Below are positions 58,573 through 64,000 of a stretch of DNA of 64,000 bases, piece after piece; the stretch's first letter is position 1; each line of letters opens with the position of its first letter. The position numbers were made by a program, and so were the translations under genes. A model generated the notes under the pieces. That model ran no database searches. It was not told the DNA's origin and saw only the letters and a program-made list of their open reading frames with translations. The DNA is from an uncultured Prevotella sp. (GTDB lineage: Bacteria; Bacteroidota; Bacteroidia; Bacteroidales; Bacteroidaceae). The stretch is from assembly GCA_900319905.1 (NCBI GenBank), contig ONQB01000010.1:23347-87346 (forward strand), in the 5' to 3' direction.

Positions 58573-59399
58573 GACTGGATAATGAGTTTTTGGGGATTGA
58601 AGAAATGGTTGACAGGTCCGTGCCCGTGTCCGATGGCGATGTCCTTGCCGGCCATTAGGGCCTGGCTGATGTATCGCTTGCCCAGGCTGACGGCTTCTGT
58701 CAGGGTTAAGCCGCGCGCCAGCCCTGCGGTGATGGCGGCTGAGAGCGTGCACCCTGTGCCGTGGCTGTTGACCGTGTCAATACTAATGGACCGATAGGGG
58801 ATGGAGGTGCCGTCTTTGGTGAACAGCCAGTCGGTCTTTTCTGTCGTGTCACAGTGCCCTCCCTTGATGAGCACGGCCTGGCAGCCCATGTCAAGGATGC
58901 GTCGTGCAGCGAGTCTGAGGTCAGTGTCGGTGGAGATGGTCATGCAGGAGAGCGTCTCGGCTTCGGGCAGGTTGGGGGTAAGAAGGGCGGCAAGGGGCAG
59001 GAGTCGTTCGACGAGCGCACTGACGGCTTTTTTTGTCATGAGCGGCCTTCCCGATGTCGACACCATGACGGGATCCACAACGAAGGGCATCGGCGGATAA
59101 TCAATCAGCGTATCGGCAATGGCCGCTATGGTCAGCTCGTTGTCGAGCATGCCACTCTTGACGGCCATGGGACGGATGTCGTCGAGTACGGCACGGAGTT
59201 GCTTGGCGACCATGTCGGCAGGAACCGTCATGACGTCTTGCACGCCAAGTGTGTTCTGGGCCGTCACTGCCGTCACTACGCTACAGGCATAGCAGCCCAA
59301 GGCCGATAGCGTCTTGATGTCAGCCTGGATGCCTGCTCCGCCACAGCTGTCGGACCCGGCGATTGTCAATGCTGATATGTAATTCTTGTTTCCGTGCAT
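58569..59399 (-). CDS. thiD: Hydroxymethylpyrimidine / phosphomethylpyrimidine kinase
   Basis: 276 residues. Phosphorylates HMP and HMP phosphate. Ribokinase-like fold: ALTIAGSDSCGGAGIQADIKTLSALGCYACSVVTAVTAQNT, FVVDPVMVSTSG, LLTPNLPEAETL, VLIKGGH, and the anion-hole/catalytic block NSHGTGCTLSAAITAGLARG with the catalytic Cys. First gene of the operon, about 70 bases after the TPP riboswitch. Confidence 0.97.
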
Positions 59400-59471
59400 C
59401 GCTCTGATATTACTTCATACAAACAATTCATCAGAGAGGTGCACAGCCAACTGTGTCCTTCGAAAATATTC

Positions 59472-59563
59472 GCAACTTCCTACGGCAGCATTACCTGCAT
59501 CAGGTTCACGGGTATCATCTCAGCTTCGCCGTTCTCAATCGAGACTTGGCTCCGCACCCCTCT
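59472..59563 (-). promoter_or_regulatory. TPP (thiamine pyrophosphate) riboswitch
   Basis: Read on the minus strand the element starts GGGGTGCGGAGCC (P1/P2), carries the invariant GCTGAGA followed by ATACCCGTGAACCTGATGCAG, and ends GGTAATGCTGCCGTAGGAA, matching the THI-box consensus throughout. It precedes thiD and should switch off the thiD-thiE-thiC-thi4 operon when TPP is plentiful; in Bacteroidota this is often at translation start or by termination, which I could not decide here. Confidence 0.96.
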
Positions 59564-59639
59564 GACAGACCATTGGCCTGCCATCTTTCAGTCTGCATCA
59601 GGTCCACCACTTTAGTGTTCCTTTTGCTTTTAGTTGATG

Positions 59640-59647
59640 CAAAATTA
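59640..59647 (-). promoter_or_regulatory. -7 box of the thiamine operon
   Basis: On the minus strand TAATTTTG (TAnnTTTG), about 75 bases before the riboswitch core. Confidence 0.45.
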
Positions 59648-59756
59648 TAAAAAAATGATAACGGAAGAGTATAATGGGCAGAACCTTAACATGCTTTAAC
59701 TGTCTCTATTCGGCCATTTATATTTTTACGTTGTTTTCTCCTTCCGCATTTGGTGG

Positions 59757-59792
59757 AGTGTAGTTGGCCGGTACCAGACCGGCCACTACACT
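59757..59792. repeat. GC-rich palindrome between the thi operon and the HU-like gene
   Basis: AGTGTAGTTGGCCGGT pairs with ACCGGCCACTACACT with a single-T bulge and a five-base loop. Shares GACCGGCCACTACA with the hairpin at 22958-22983. The remainder of 59648-59911 shows nothing else that I can support. Confidence 0.7.
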
Positions 59793-59911
59793 GTCACCAG
59801 TGGAGCACGTCTTCATGGGTATCATCCGCGGTGCCATTCTCTTTAAAATTAATGGAAGATCGGCATTCGCTGAATTGTTACCATGCCAAGTCAGACGAGC
59901 GTAGAGTAGTT

Positions 59912-60364
59912 CTACGGTTTGGTCGTTCCGCCATCGGTGGAGGACGACTGGCCCGCAGTGCCTCCCGGGGCATAGACGCTGGCCTCCTGCATTTGGGCCG
60001 CTGAGGTGAGCTCGGCGCGGGTGAAGTTGCCGGTAGAGCGGGAACGCAGGTGCACCGACTTGATGTTCTCGCTCACCGTGAAGTCCTTGCGGGTCTTGGC
60101 GAGTTTGGTAGTCAGACCGGCCGAGAAGATGGCGAGGTTGGGTATCTTTACGGCGTTGCCGTCGAGCACAAGCTCGTGGATGCAGTTCACCATGTCGGTC
60201 AGCACGCCCATGATGGCACCCTTGGAGTAGGGCGTGTGGTGGTTGGCCATGTGCTCTGCGAGCTTCTCCAGGTCGTAGGTTTCGTTGACGGTAGCCATGG
60301 CGTACCATTTGCCGTAATTTTCAGAACCGGCCATCTTGTTTTGTAAAAGTCTGTAGTGTAGCAT
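59912..60364 (-). CDS. HU-like DNA-binding protein (Bacteroidales HU/HIG type)
   Basis: 150 residues. It resembles the HU-related DNA-binding proteins with an N-terminal extension common in Bacteroidales: MLHYRLLQNKMAGSENYGKWYA, then LEKLAEHMANHHTPYSKGAIMGVLTDMVNCIHELVLDGNAVKIPNLAIFSAGL, and IKSVHLRSRSTGNFTRAEL. The last 25 residues are low-complexity (PGGTAGQSSSTDGGT). Start M1 is preferred because LHYRLLQNK matches the family opening; it lies two bases from a long heptamer array, which forms the whole predicted 5' leader. Family knowledge is from memory. Confidence 0.82.
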   Translation of the reverse strand: MLHYRLLQNKMAGSENYGKWYAMATVNETYDLEKLAEHMANHHTPYSKGAIMGVLTDMVNCIHELVLDGNAVKIPNLAIFSAGLTTKLAKTRKDFTVSENIKSVHLRSRSTGNFTRAELTSAAQMQEASVYAPGGTAGQSSSTDGGTTKP

Positions 60365-60366
60365 AT

Positions 60367-60676
60367 GAGTGAGGAGTTAGGAGTTAGGAGTTAGGAGCAT
60401 ATGAGTTAGGAGTTAGGAGTTAGGAGTGAGGAGCTGGGAGTTGAGAGTTTTGAGTATTGAGTTTTGAGTATTGAGTTGAGAGTATTGAGTTGAGAGTATT
60501 GAGTTTTGAGTATTGAGTTGGGAGTTTTGAGTATTGAGTTGAGAGTATTGAGTTGGGAGTATTGAGTTGGGAGTATTGAGTTGGGAGTATTGAGTTGGGA
60601 GTATTGAGTTGGGAGTATTGAGTATTGAGTTGAGAGTATTGAGTTGAGAGTATTGAGTTTTGAGTTGAGGAGTTGG
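60367..60676. repeat. Heptamer array, about 43 consecutive GAGTNNN units
   Basis: On the plus strand the tract is built of seven-base units starting with GAG: GAGTTAG at the left end, then mixtures of GAGTATT, GAGTTGG, GAGTTGA and GAGTTTT, 43 units from 60367 to 60668 with one eight-base unit (GAGCATAT), then G and one more GAGTTGG. A central part alternates GAGTATT GAGTTGG (14-bp period). It lies between the HU-like start codon and its predicted promoter. Long plus- and minus-strand frames through it are artefacts of the repeat. Confidence 0.95.
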
Positions 60677-60729
60677 CAGCTCATCGTGTGGTGAAGTTGT
60701 CTGCTCCGGCTCGTTTCTCGTTTACAGTG

Positions 60730-60761
60730 CAAAGATACGATGCAATCTCTATGTTTCCAAA
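60730..60761 (-). promoter_or_regulatory. Promoter of the HU-like gene, upstream of the heptamer array
   Basis: On the minus strand TTTG (60761-60758), a 20-base spacer and TATCTTTG (60737-60730), an excellent match. The RNA would begin near 60723 and carry the complete heptamer array as a leader of about 360 bases. Confidence 0.7.
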
Positions 60762-60886
60762 TTCTTAGCTTCTATTGCAGTTAAAATCTGTTAACAACAA
60801 GCCATAAACCTCATTTTTCTGAATTTATGGTTTGCGAGGGGCGTAATTATTTTTCGCTCGAAGTATATTGATGGTTTGGCAGGACG

Positions 60887-60914
60887 TAACTCCTAACTCC
60901 TAACTCCTAACTCC
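60887..60914. repeat. Four TAACTCC heptamers
   Basis: Four perfect units. TAACTCC is the reverse complement of GGAGTTA, a phase of the GAGTTAG unit of the large array, so the two arrays lie in opposite orientation about 210 bases apart. Confidence 0.9.
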
Positions 60915-60918
60915 TTTG

Positions 60919-60950
60919 CGCCACACCGCCACACCGCCACACCGCCACAT
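60919..60950. repeat. Four CGCCACAC octamers
   Basis: Four head-to-tail octamers (the last ends T instead of C), directly after the TAACTCC units. Their near inverse complement occurs at 61131-61160 on the other side of an AT-only tract. Confidence 0.9.
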
Positions 60951-61002
60951 AAGGCCGAAACTGACATGCGACGAGAAAATAGTCCAAAATGAGACTATAG
61001 AG

Positions 61003-61078
61003 TAAAAATATATTATATTATTATATATTATAATATTATTAATATATTAATAATTAGTATTTTATAATATAATTATTT
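61003..61078. other. AT-only island
   Basis: 76 bases with a single G, made of TATTAT/AATATTA motifs. It lies midway between two inverted octamer arrays (60919-60950 and 61131-61160). No gene is supported between 60738 and 61188; a GACATGCGA direct repeat flanks the island. Confidence 0.8.
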
Positions 61079-61130
61079 CTTTCTTGTTTATTTACATTAT
61101 GCGTTTTGCCGACATGCGATAGCTATAAAT

Positions 61131-61160
61131 GTGGCGTTGTGGCGTTGTGGCGTTGTGGCG
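61131..61160. repeat. GTGGCGTT octamers, inverse of the CGCCACAC array
   Basis: Three full units and GTGGCG. The reverse complement, CGCCACAA repeated, matches the array at 60919 in 26 of 30 positions, so the two could pair across about 180 bases. Confidence 0.88.
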
Positions 61161-61188
61161 GATGATAGAAGATTAGGATAAATTTCTG

Positions 61189-61344
61189 CTACCTGTCGTG
61201 ATCGTCATCGTAGTCATCCTCGTCAGCAAGATGATCACTGCCATCATAGTCCCAGTGGGTGGTGCCAGAAGGGTGGTAGAGGGTTGAATTCTGTTTCCTT
61301 GTCGCATGATGAAATGCGAACAATGCTTTTTCTTTCATTCCCAT
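61189..61344 (-). CDS. Small acidic protein, 51 residues, unknown function
   Basis: Starts MGMKEKALFAFHHATRKQ and ends in a strongly acidic tail (DGSDHLADEDDYDDDHDR). A good TATATTTG box lies 30 bases upstream, which makes translation plausible despite the size. The basic front and acidic rear suggest a nucleic-acid or histone-like interaction, but this is only a guess from composition. M3 is an alternative start. Confidence 0.5.
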   Translation of the reverse strand: MGMKEKALFAFHHATRKQNSTLYHPSGTTHWDYDGSDHLADEDDYDDDHDR

Positions 61345-61373
61345 AGCGATATAGTTTTTAGTTAGAACAAGGG

Positions 61374-61381
61374 CAAATATA
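61374..61381 (-). promoter_or_regulatory. -7 box for the small acidic ORF
   Basis: On the minus strand TATATTTG, 30 bases before the ATG. Confidence 0.45.
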
Positions 61382-61427
61382 CGTTTTTTTCTTCAAAGTT
61401 GTTCATTTATCATCAACTTTTTTCTCA

Positions 61428-61493
61428 TTTCCCATTATTTCCCATTATTTCCCATTATTTCCCATTTTTCCCATTTTTTCCCATTTTTCCCAG
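61428..61493. repeat. TTTCCCATTA-type short tandem repeat over a gene's 3' end
   Basis: About four perfect ten-base units followed by shortened ones (TTTTTCCCA). It spans the stop codon of the minus-strand gene at 61445-61831, so the last codons of that protein (EKWEKMGKMGNNGK) are repeat-derived. Confidence 0.85.
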
Positions 61494-61831
61494 TCCTTCA
61501 TGGCTGCTTTCCAGTCGGTCATCTCTCCATTGTTAAGCGCTTCCTTCTCGTGTTCAGCCTCGTCGCGAGCTTTATCCCGGGCACGTTTTGTCTTCATGGC
61601 CTCGATGGTGGCATCATCAAGAATGTCTATGGCACCACGCTGAATGGCGGCCTCGAGCTCTTCCTCGCCAAAGGCCTTGCCCGGTTCATTGAAATCAGAG
61701 ATATTGAATTCATATTCCACACGCAGGGTGTGACGGATGAGCTTCTGTTTGCCACGGTTGGCTGAGTTCTTGAGACGAAGGAGCTTCTTAATCTGTTGTA
61801 TCTCCCGTTCTGAATATTTGTTTCTTCCCAT
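61445..61831 (-). CDS. Conserved-looking small protein of unknown function
   Basis: 128 residues, no signal or membrane helix, highly charged. MGRNKYSEREIQQIKKLLRLKNSANRGKQKLIRHTLRVEYEFNISDFNEPGKAFGEEELEAAIQRGAI looks folded, mostly helical; I recall similar proteins in Bacteroidales but no function. The last third is helical, rich in Ala/Lys/Glu (AMKTKRARDKARDEAEHEKEAL) and ends in repeat-encoded residues. A TACCTTTG box lies 23 bases upstream. Confidence 0.75.
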   Translation of the reverse strand: MGRNKYSEREIQQIKKLLRLKNSANRGKQKLIRHTLRVEYEFNISDFNEPGKAFGEEELEAAIQRGAIDILDDATIEAMKTKRARDKARDEAEHEKEALNNGEMTDWKAAMKDWEKWEKMGKMGNNGK

Positions 61832-61853
61832 GATTATTGACTAATTTTACATG

Positions 61854-61861
61854 CAAAGGTA
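61854..61861 (-). promoter_or_regulatory. -7 box for the 128-residue protein gene
   Basis: On the minus strand TACCTTTG, 22 bases before the ATG. Confidence 0.45.
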
Positions 61862-61958
61862 TTAAAAAGGCTGATGATTCCTCACAATTTTGGTAACTAT
61901 TCAGCCATTTATATTCTCAATATTTTATTGGCATCCCGTTCCTCGAGATAAAATCAAG

Positions 61959-62304
61959 AATTCAAGTTTCTCAAGTCACTGACGCTTCGCAAGGGCCGGT
62001 CTTGTGCCGGCCCTGGAATAATGTCCCAACTCCTTTTAAAAATATGTCGAACATTTTTTGAGGGCCGGCACAAGACCGGCCCTGCATGCGGCAGACTTAG
62101 CTATAAAGTAACTCAAGTTTCGGAAGTGAATCAACCCTTTGCAGGGGCGGCCCTTGTGGCCGTCCGCAATCAATGGAGTGAAGACTTGGTGGATATAATA
62201 GTTGACAATGTAGGTTGCGGACGGCCACAAGGGCCGCCCCTGCAAGGAATTACAGCACTTCCGAAACTTGAGTAAAGTAATTGTTAGCATGCGAAACTTG
62301 AATT
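61959..62304. repeat. Composite of nested GC-rich palindromes
   Basis: Outer pair AATTCAAGTTTC (61959-61970) and GAAACTTGAATT (62293-62304). Inside, a 23-base palindrome (61992-62014, AGGGCCGG TCTTGTG CCGGCCCT) recurs as its exact reverse complement at 62061-62083. Next, a 31-base segment (62139-62169, GGGGCGGCCCTTGTGGCCGTCC core) recurs as its exact reverse complement at 62215-62245, and similarity continues outward (ACTCAAGTTTCGGAAGTG and its inverse). The two modules have spacers of 46 and 45 bases. No ORF is supported; the minus-strand frame through it is a shadow. Confidence 0.85.
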
Positions 62305-62445
62305 ATTAACGGAAAAAATCAGACGCTGGCACAAAAGGTTTCCTCGGTTTTTGTGAAAAAATAAAGCCACAGGATTTGTCGGCTGGGCAAGAAACTTCTC
62401 AAGATGCGTACTGCGAAGTAACGCCGCGCGGAGGGTGGCATGCGC

Positions 62446-62541
62446 TTAGTCCTCCCTCAGCTTGATCTCGCAGTTGTCGAGAGAGTCGACGATGGCCAGG
62501 CTCTCGCATCGGATGCCTGCTGACTCAATGACGTCGCGTCC
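62446..62541 (-). pseudogene. C-terminal fragment resembling xanthine phosphoribosyltransferase
   Basis: On the minus strand GRDVIESAGIRCESLAIV followed by DSLDNCEIKLRED and a stop matches, as I recall it, the end of Xpt proteins (…FQxGRxxLExxGxRVESLAxIxSLDxxxI). The frame continues a little upstream as RKFPHH but no other Xpt sequence is present, so only about 31-36 codons of a roughly 190-residue protein remain. It abuts the nested palindromes at 61959-62304 on one side and the oxidase promoter on the other. 62305-62445 holds nothing that I can name. Confidence 0.55.
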
Positions 62542-62644
62542 GTGATGAGGAAATTTACGAATAATATTCGAATAACAAGCAATTTTTCCTCAACTGATTG
62601 ATGTATTTTTTTTTGGTTGTGCAAAACAATAGTCAATTTTGAAG

Positions 62645-62675
62645 TTGTATGTATCGAGGATATTATATAACTTTG
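62645..62675 (+). promoter_or_regulatory. Promoter of the 2-hydroxy-acid oxidase gene
   Basis: TTG at 62645-62647, a 20-base spacer and TAACTTTG at 62668-62675; ATG 62694 is 19 bases on. Confidence 0.65.
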
Positions 62676-62693
62676 CAAAAAAGTCAATATACA

Positions 62694-63643
62694 ATGGAAG
62701 ACAAAATCAAAAGTCCGTGGCCTGGACCGGAAGGCCTTATTCCTGTAACAAACGGCAAGGCGGAAGATGCCAATAAAATCAACCGTCAATATCTTGATGA
62801 CCTGCTCGTTGAGATGCGGGTGATTGACGCTGTAGAACCGAACCTTGAGACAGAGATATTCGGAAGAAGATTCAGTTCGCCGATAATGATGCCCGCTTTC
62901 TCTCATCTTAATAAAGTTGGCAAAGACGGCCGTAAGCCGATGGAGGAATACGCTATGGCTGCAAAAGAACTCAACGTGCTCAATTGGGTTGGAATGGAGC
63001 CTGACGATGAATTCGCCTCTATTGCGGAAGTTGGCGCGCCTACGGTCCGCATCATTAAGCCATTTGCCGACCATGACATGATCATGAAGCAGATAGCCTT
63101 TGCTGAGCACCACGGAGCTTTTGCTGTCGGCATTGATATAGACCACATTGCCGGAAAAGACGGACACTATGATATTGTTGACGGGCTGCCGCTTTTGCCG
63201 GATACACCCGTTCAACAAAGCTGCCCTTCATAGCCAAGGGCGTCCTTTCTGTTTCTGATGCGCTCAAAGCCCGTGACGTCGGCTGCAAGGGAATATTTGT
63301 CTCCCATCATCATGGAAGAATACCCTTCGGCATACCTCCTACTGCCATCCTGCCTCAAATCAAAAAGGCTCTGGAAGGCAGCAACGTGATGATATTCTGC
63401 GACTGTGGTATAGACACGGGTTATGACGCTTACAAGGCTCTTGCTCTTGGTGCGGATGCGGTTGCTGTGGGGCGTGGCATCCTGGCACCACTGCTGAAAG
63501 AAGGCATGGAAGGTGTGGTAAAGAAAGTGAGGAAGATGAACGAGCAGCTGTCGGAACTGATGATGTATACGGGTATCGCCGATACGAAGTCTTTCGACAG
63601 CAGCGTCATCCATTATAAGAAGAACAACATGTTATCCTTATAA
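62694..63643 (+). pseudogene. FMN-dependent 2-hydroxy-acid (lactate-type) oxidase/dehydrogenase, frameshifted
   Basis: The first frame gives MEDKIKSPWPGPEGLIPVTNGKAED ... FSSPIMMPAFSHLNKVGKDG ... FAVGIDIDHIAGKDGHYDIVDG, then runs into a stop at 63231. From about 63185 the homology moves to another frame: LAAFAGYTRSTKLPFIAKGVLSVSDALKARDVGCKGIFVSHHHGR (catalytic His and Arg), IFCDCGIDTGYDAYKALALGADAVAVGRG, ending SFDSSVIHYKK. About ten residues expected between DIVDG and LAAF are missing, so a small out-of-frame deletion near 63180-63186 is likely. A good promoter is intact; the lesion looks recent. Confidence 0.82.
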
Positions 63644-63651
63644 TCCCGAGC

Positions 63652-64000
63652 ATGCAGAAGGACCGCAACGATGCAAGGAAGTACCGTGAGGCAGCCAATG
63701 AAGGCGATGTCATGGCAATGAACAATCTCGGAGTGTGCTATCACACTGGCAAAGGGGTTGTGGAGAACCATGCCACTGCCTTCCAGTGGTATATGAAAGC
63801 TGCATTGCTCGATGATGTTTATGCCTGCTATAATGTTGCTGAATGTTACTATAAAGGTGATGGAGTGGGGCAGGACTTTGAGAAGGCCAATTACTGGTAT
63901 CTGAAAGCCGCCAACAAGGGTGACATGCAGTCGCAGGTCAATCTTGCCAATGCTTACTATCTTGGCGAGGGCATTGAGAAAAACCATGAGAAAGCCAACC
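63652..64000 (+). CDS. Sel1-repeat protein, N-terminal part (continues beyond window)
   Basis: Starts at ATG 63652, nine bases after the oxidase stop, and stays open to the window end (116 codons). Three Sel1-like helical repeats are visible: AMNNLGVCYHTGKGVVENHATAFQWYMKAAL, ACYNVAECYYKGDGVGQDFEKANYWYLKAAN, and QVNLANAYYLGEGIEKNHEKAN. Such solenoids bind other proteins. No signal peptide, though an upstream start cannot be excluded. Probably co-transcribed with the oxidase. Confidence 0.85.
   Translation, partial: MQKDRNDARKYREAANEGDVMAMNNLGVCYHTGKGVVENHATAFQWYMKAALLDDVYACYNVAECYYKGDGVGQDFEKANYWYLKAANKGDMQSQVNLANAYYLGEGIEKNHEKAN

Noticed and set aside
58573-58752. N-terminal extension of ThiE
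   Set aside because: It lies within thiD in another frame and has Arg/His/Pro-rich composition without family similarity; ATG 58572 gives an ATGA overlap and normal length.
60367-60676. Heptamer array as a CRISPR or coding region
   Set aside because: Units are seven bases with no spacers; the 108-residue minus-strand frame (LNSKLNTLNS...) exists only because the repeat lacks stop codons in that phase.
61003-61078. AT-only island as a chromosomal replication origin
   Set aside because: No dnaA, dnaN or gidA neighbours and no DnaA-box cluster recognised; kept only as a structural oddity.
62457-63218. 253-codon minus-strand frame opposite the 2-hydroxy-acid oxidase
   Set aside because: The plus strand carries clear homology and a promoter; the minus frame has no recognisable motifs.

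Overview
The window comes from a Bacteroidota chromosome and looks most like Prevotella or a close relative (Segatella, Xylanibacter). The evidence is two SusC/SusD pairs, promoters of the TTTG / TAnnTTTG type with 18-20 base spacers, a PorQ-type IX secretion gene, short sorting-like tails on several secreted enzymes, a C10 (interpain-like) protease and an HU-like DNA-binding protein of the kind common in Bacteroidales. There are no rRNA genes, no CRISPR array and no intact mobile element. One tRNA-Lys is present.

Layout. 1-1.7 kb: end of a TonB-dependent receptor and a heavy-metal-associated (HMA) protein. 1.8-5.5 kb: a proline-utilisation gene (putA-like) broken by a one-base frameshift and an in-frame stop. 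5.6-9.7 kb: a pectin methylesterase and a secreted C10 protease, divergently transcribed. 9.9-11.6 kb: cmk and porQ on the minus strand. 11.7-15.1 kb: a tonB / polyprenyl synthase / TatD / SDR operon. 15.1-16 kb: non-coding DNA with a 22-bp tandem repeat and a possible leader ORF.

16-33 kb is a homogalacturonan utilisation locus: SusC, SusD, a surface lipoprotein, a GH28 polygalacturonase, then the full set for galacturonate uptake and conversion to 2-keto-3-deoxygluconate (uxaC, exuT-like MFS, uxaB, uxaA), and a GH28-GH105 fusion. 33-54.8 kb is a second, rhamnogalacturonan-like set: a short GH115-like protein, tRNA-Lys with an integrase scrap beside it, a GH28, a CotH-like protein, an aldose-1-epimerase, a decayed phosphoesterase, a second SusC/SusD, a carbohydrate-binding protein, a GH43 with ricin-type tail, a PL11 rhamnogalacturonan lyase and a GH2 enzyme. 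Together the two loci would remove methyl esters, cut the pectin backbones and arabinan/galactan side chains, import the products and catabolise galacturonate. KDG kinase and aldolase, and any PUL regulator (HTCS, ECF sigma, AraC), are not in the window.

54.8-59.6 kb is a TPP-riboswitch-controlled thiamine operon (thiD-thiE-thiC-thi4-second thiE-like gene), whose first two junctions are ATGA overlaps. 59.7-62.6 kb is a repeat-rich zone: an HU-like gene whose predicted 5' leader is about 43 heptamers, octamer repeats in inverted orientation around an AT-only island, a 51-residue acidic ORF, a conserved-looking small protein, nested GC-rich palindromes and a fragment resembling the C-terminus of xanthine phosphoribosyltransferase. 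The window ends with a frameshifted FMN-dependent 2-hydroxy-acid oxidase and the start of a Sel1-repeat protein.

Two themes stand out: several genes in different stages of decay (putA, 2-hydroxy-acid oxidase, calcineurin-like phosphoesterase, integrase, xpt), and abundant short palindromic or tandem repeats in intergenic DNA, above all the heptamer leader of the HU-like gene.
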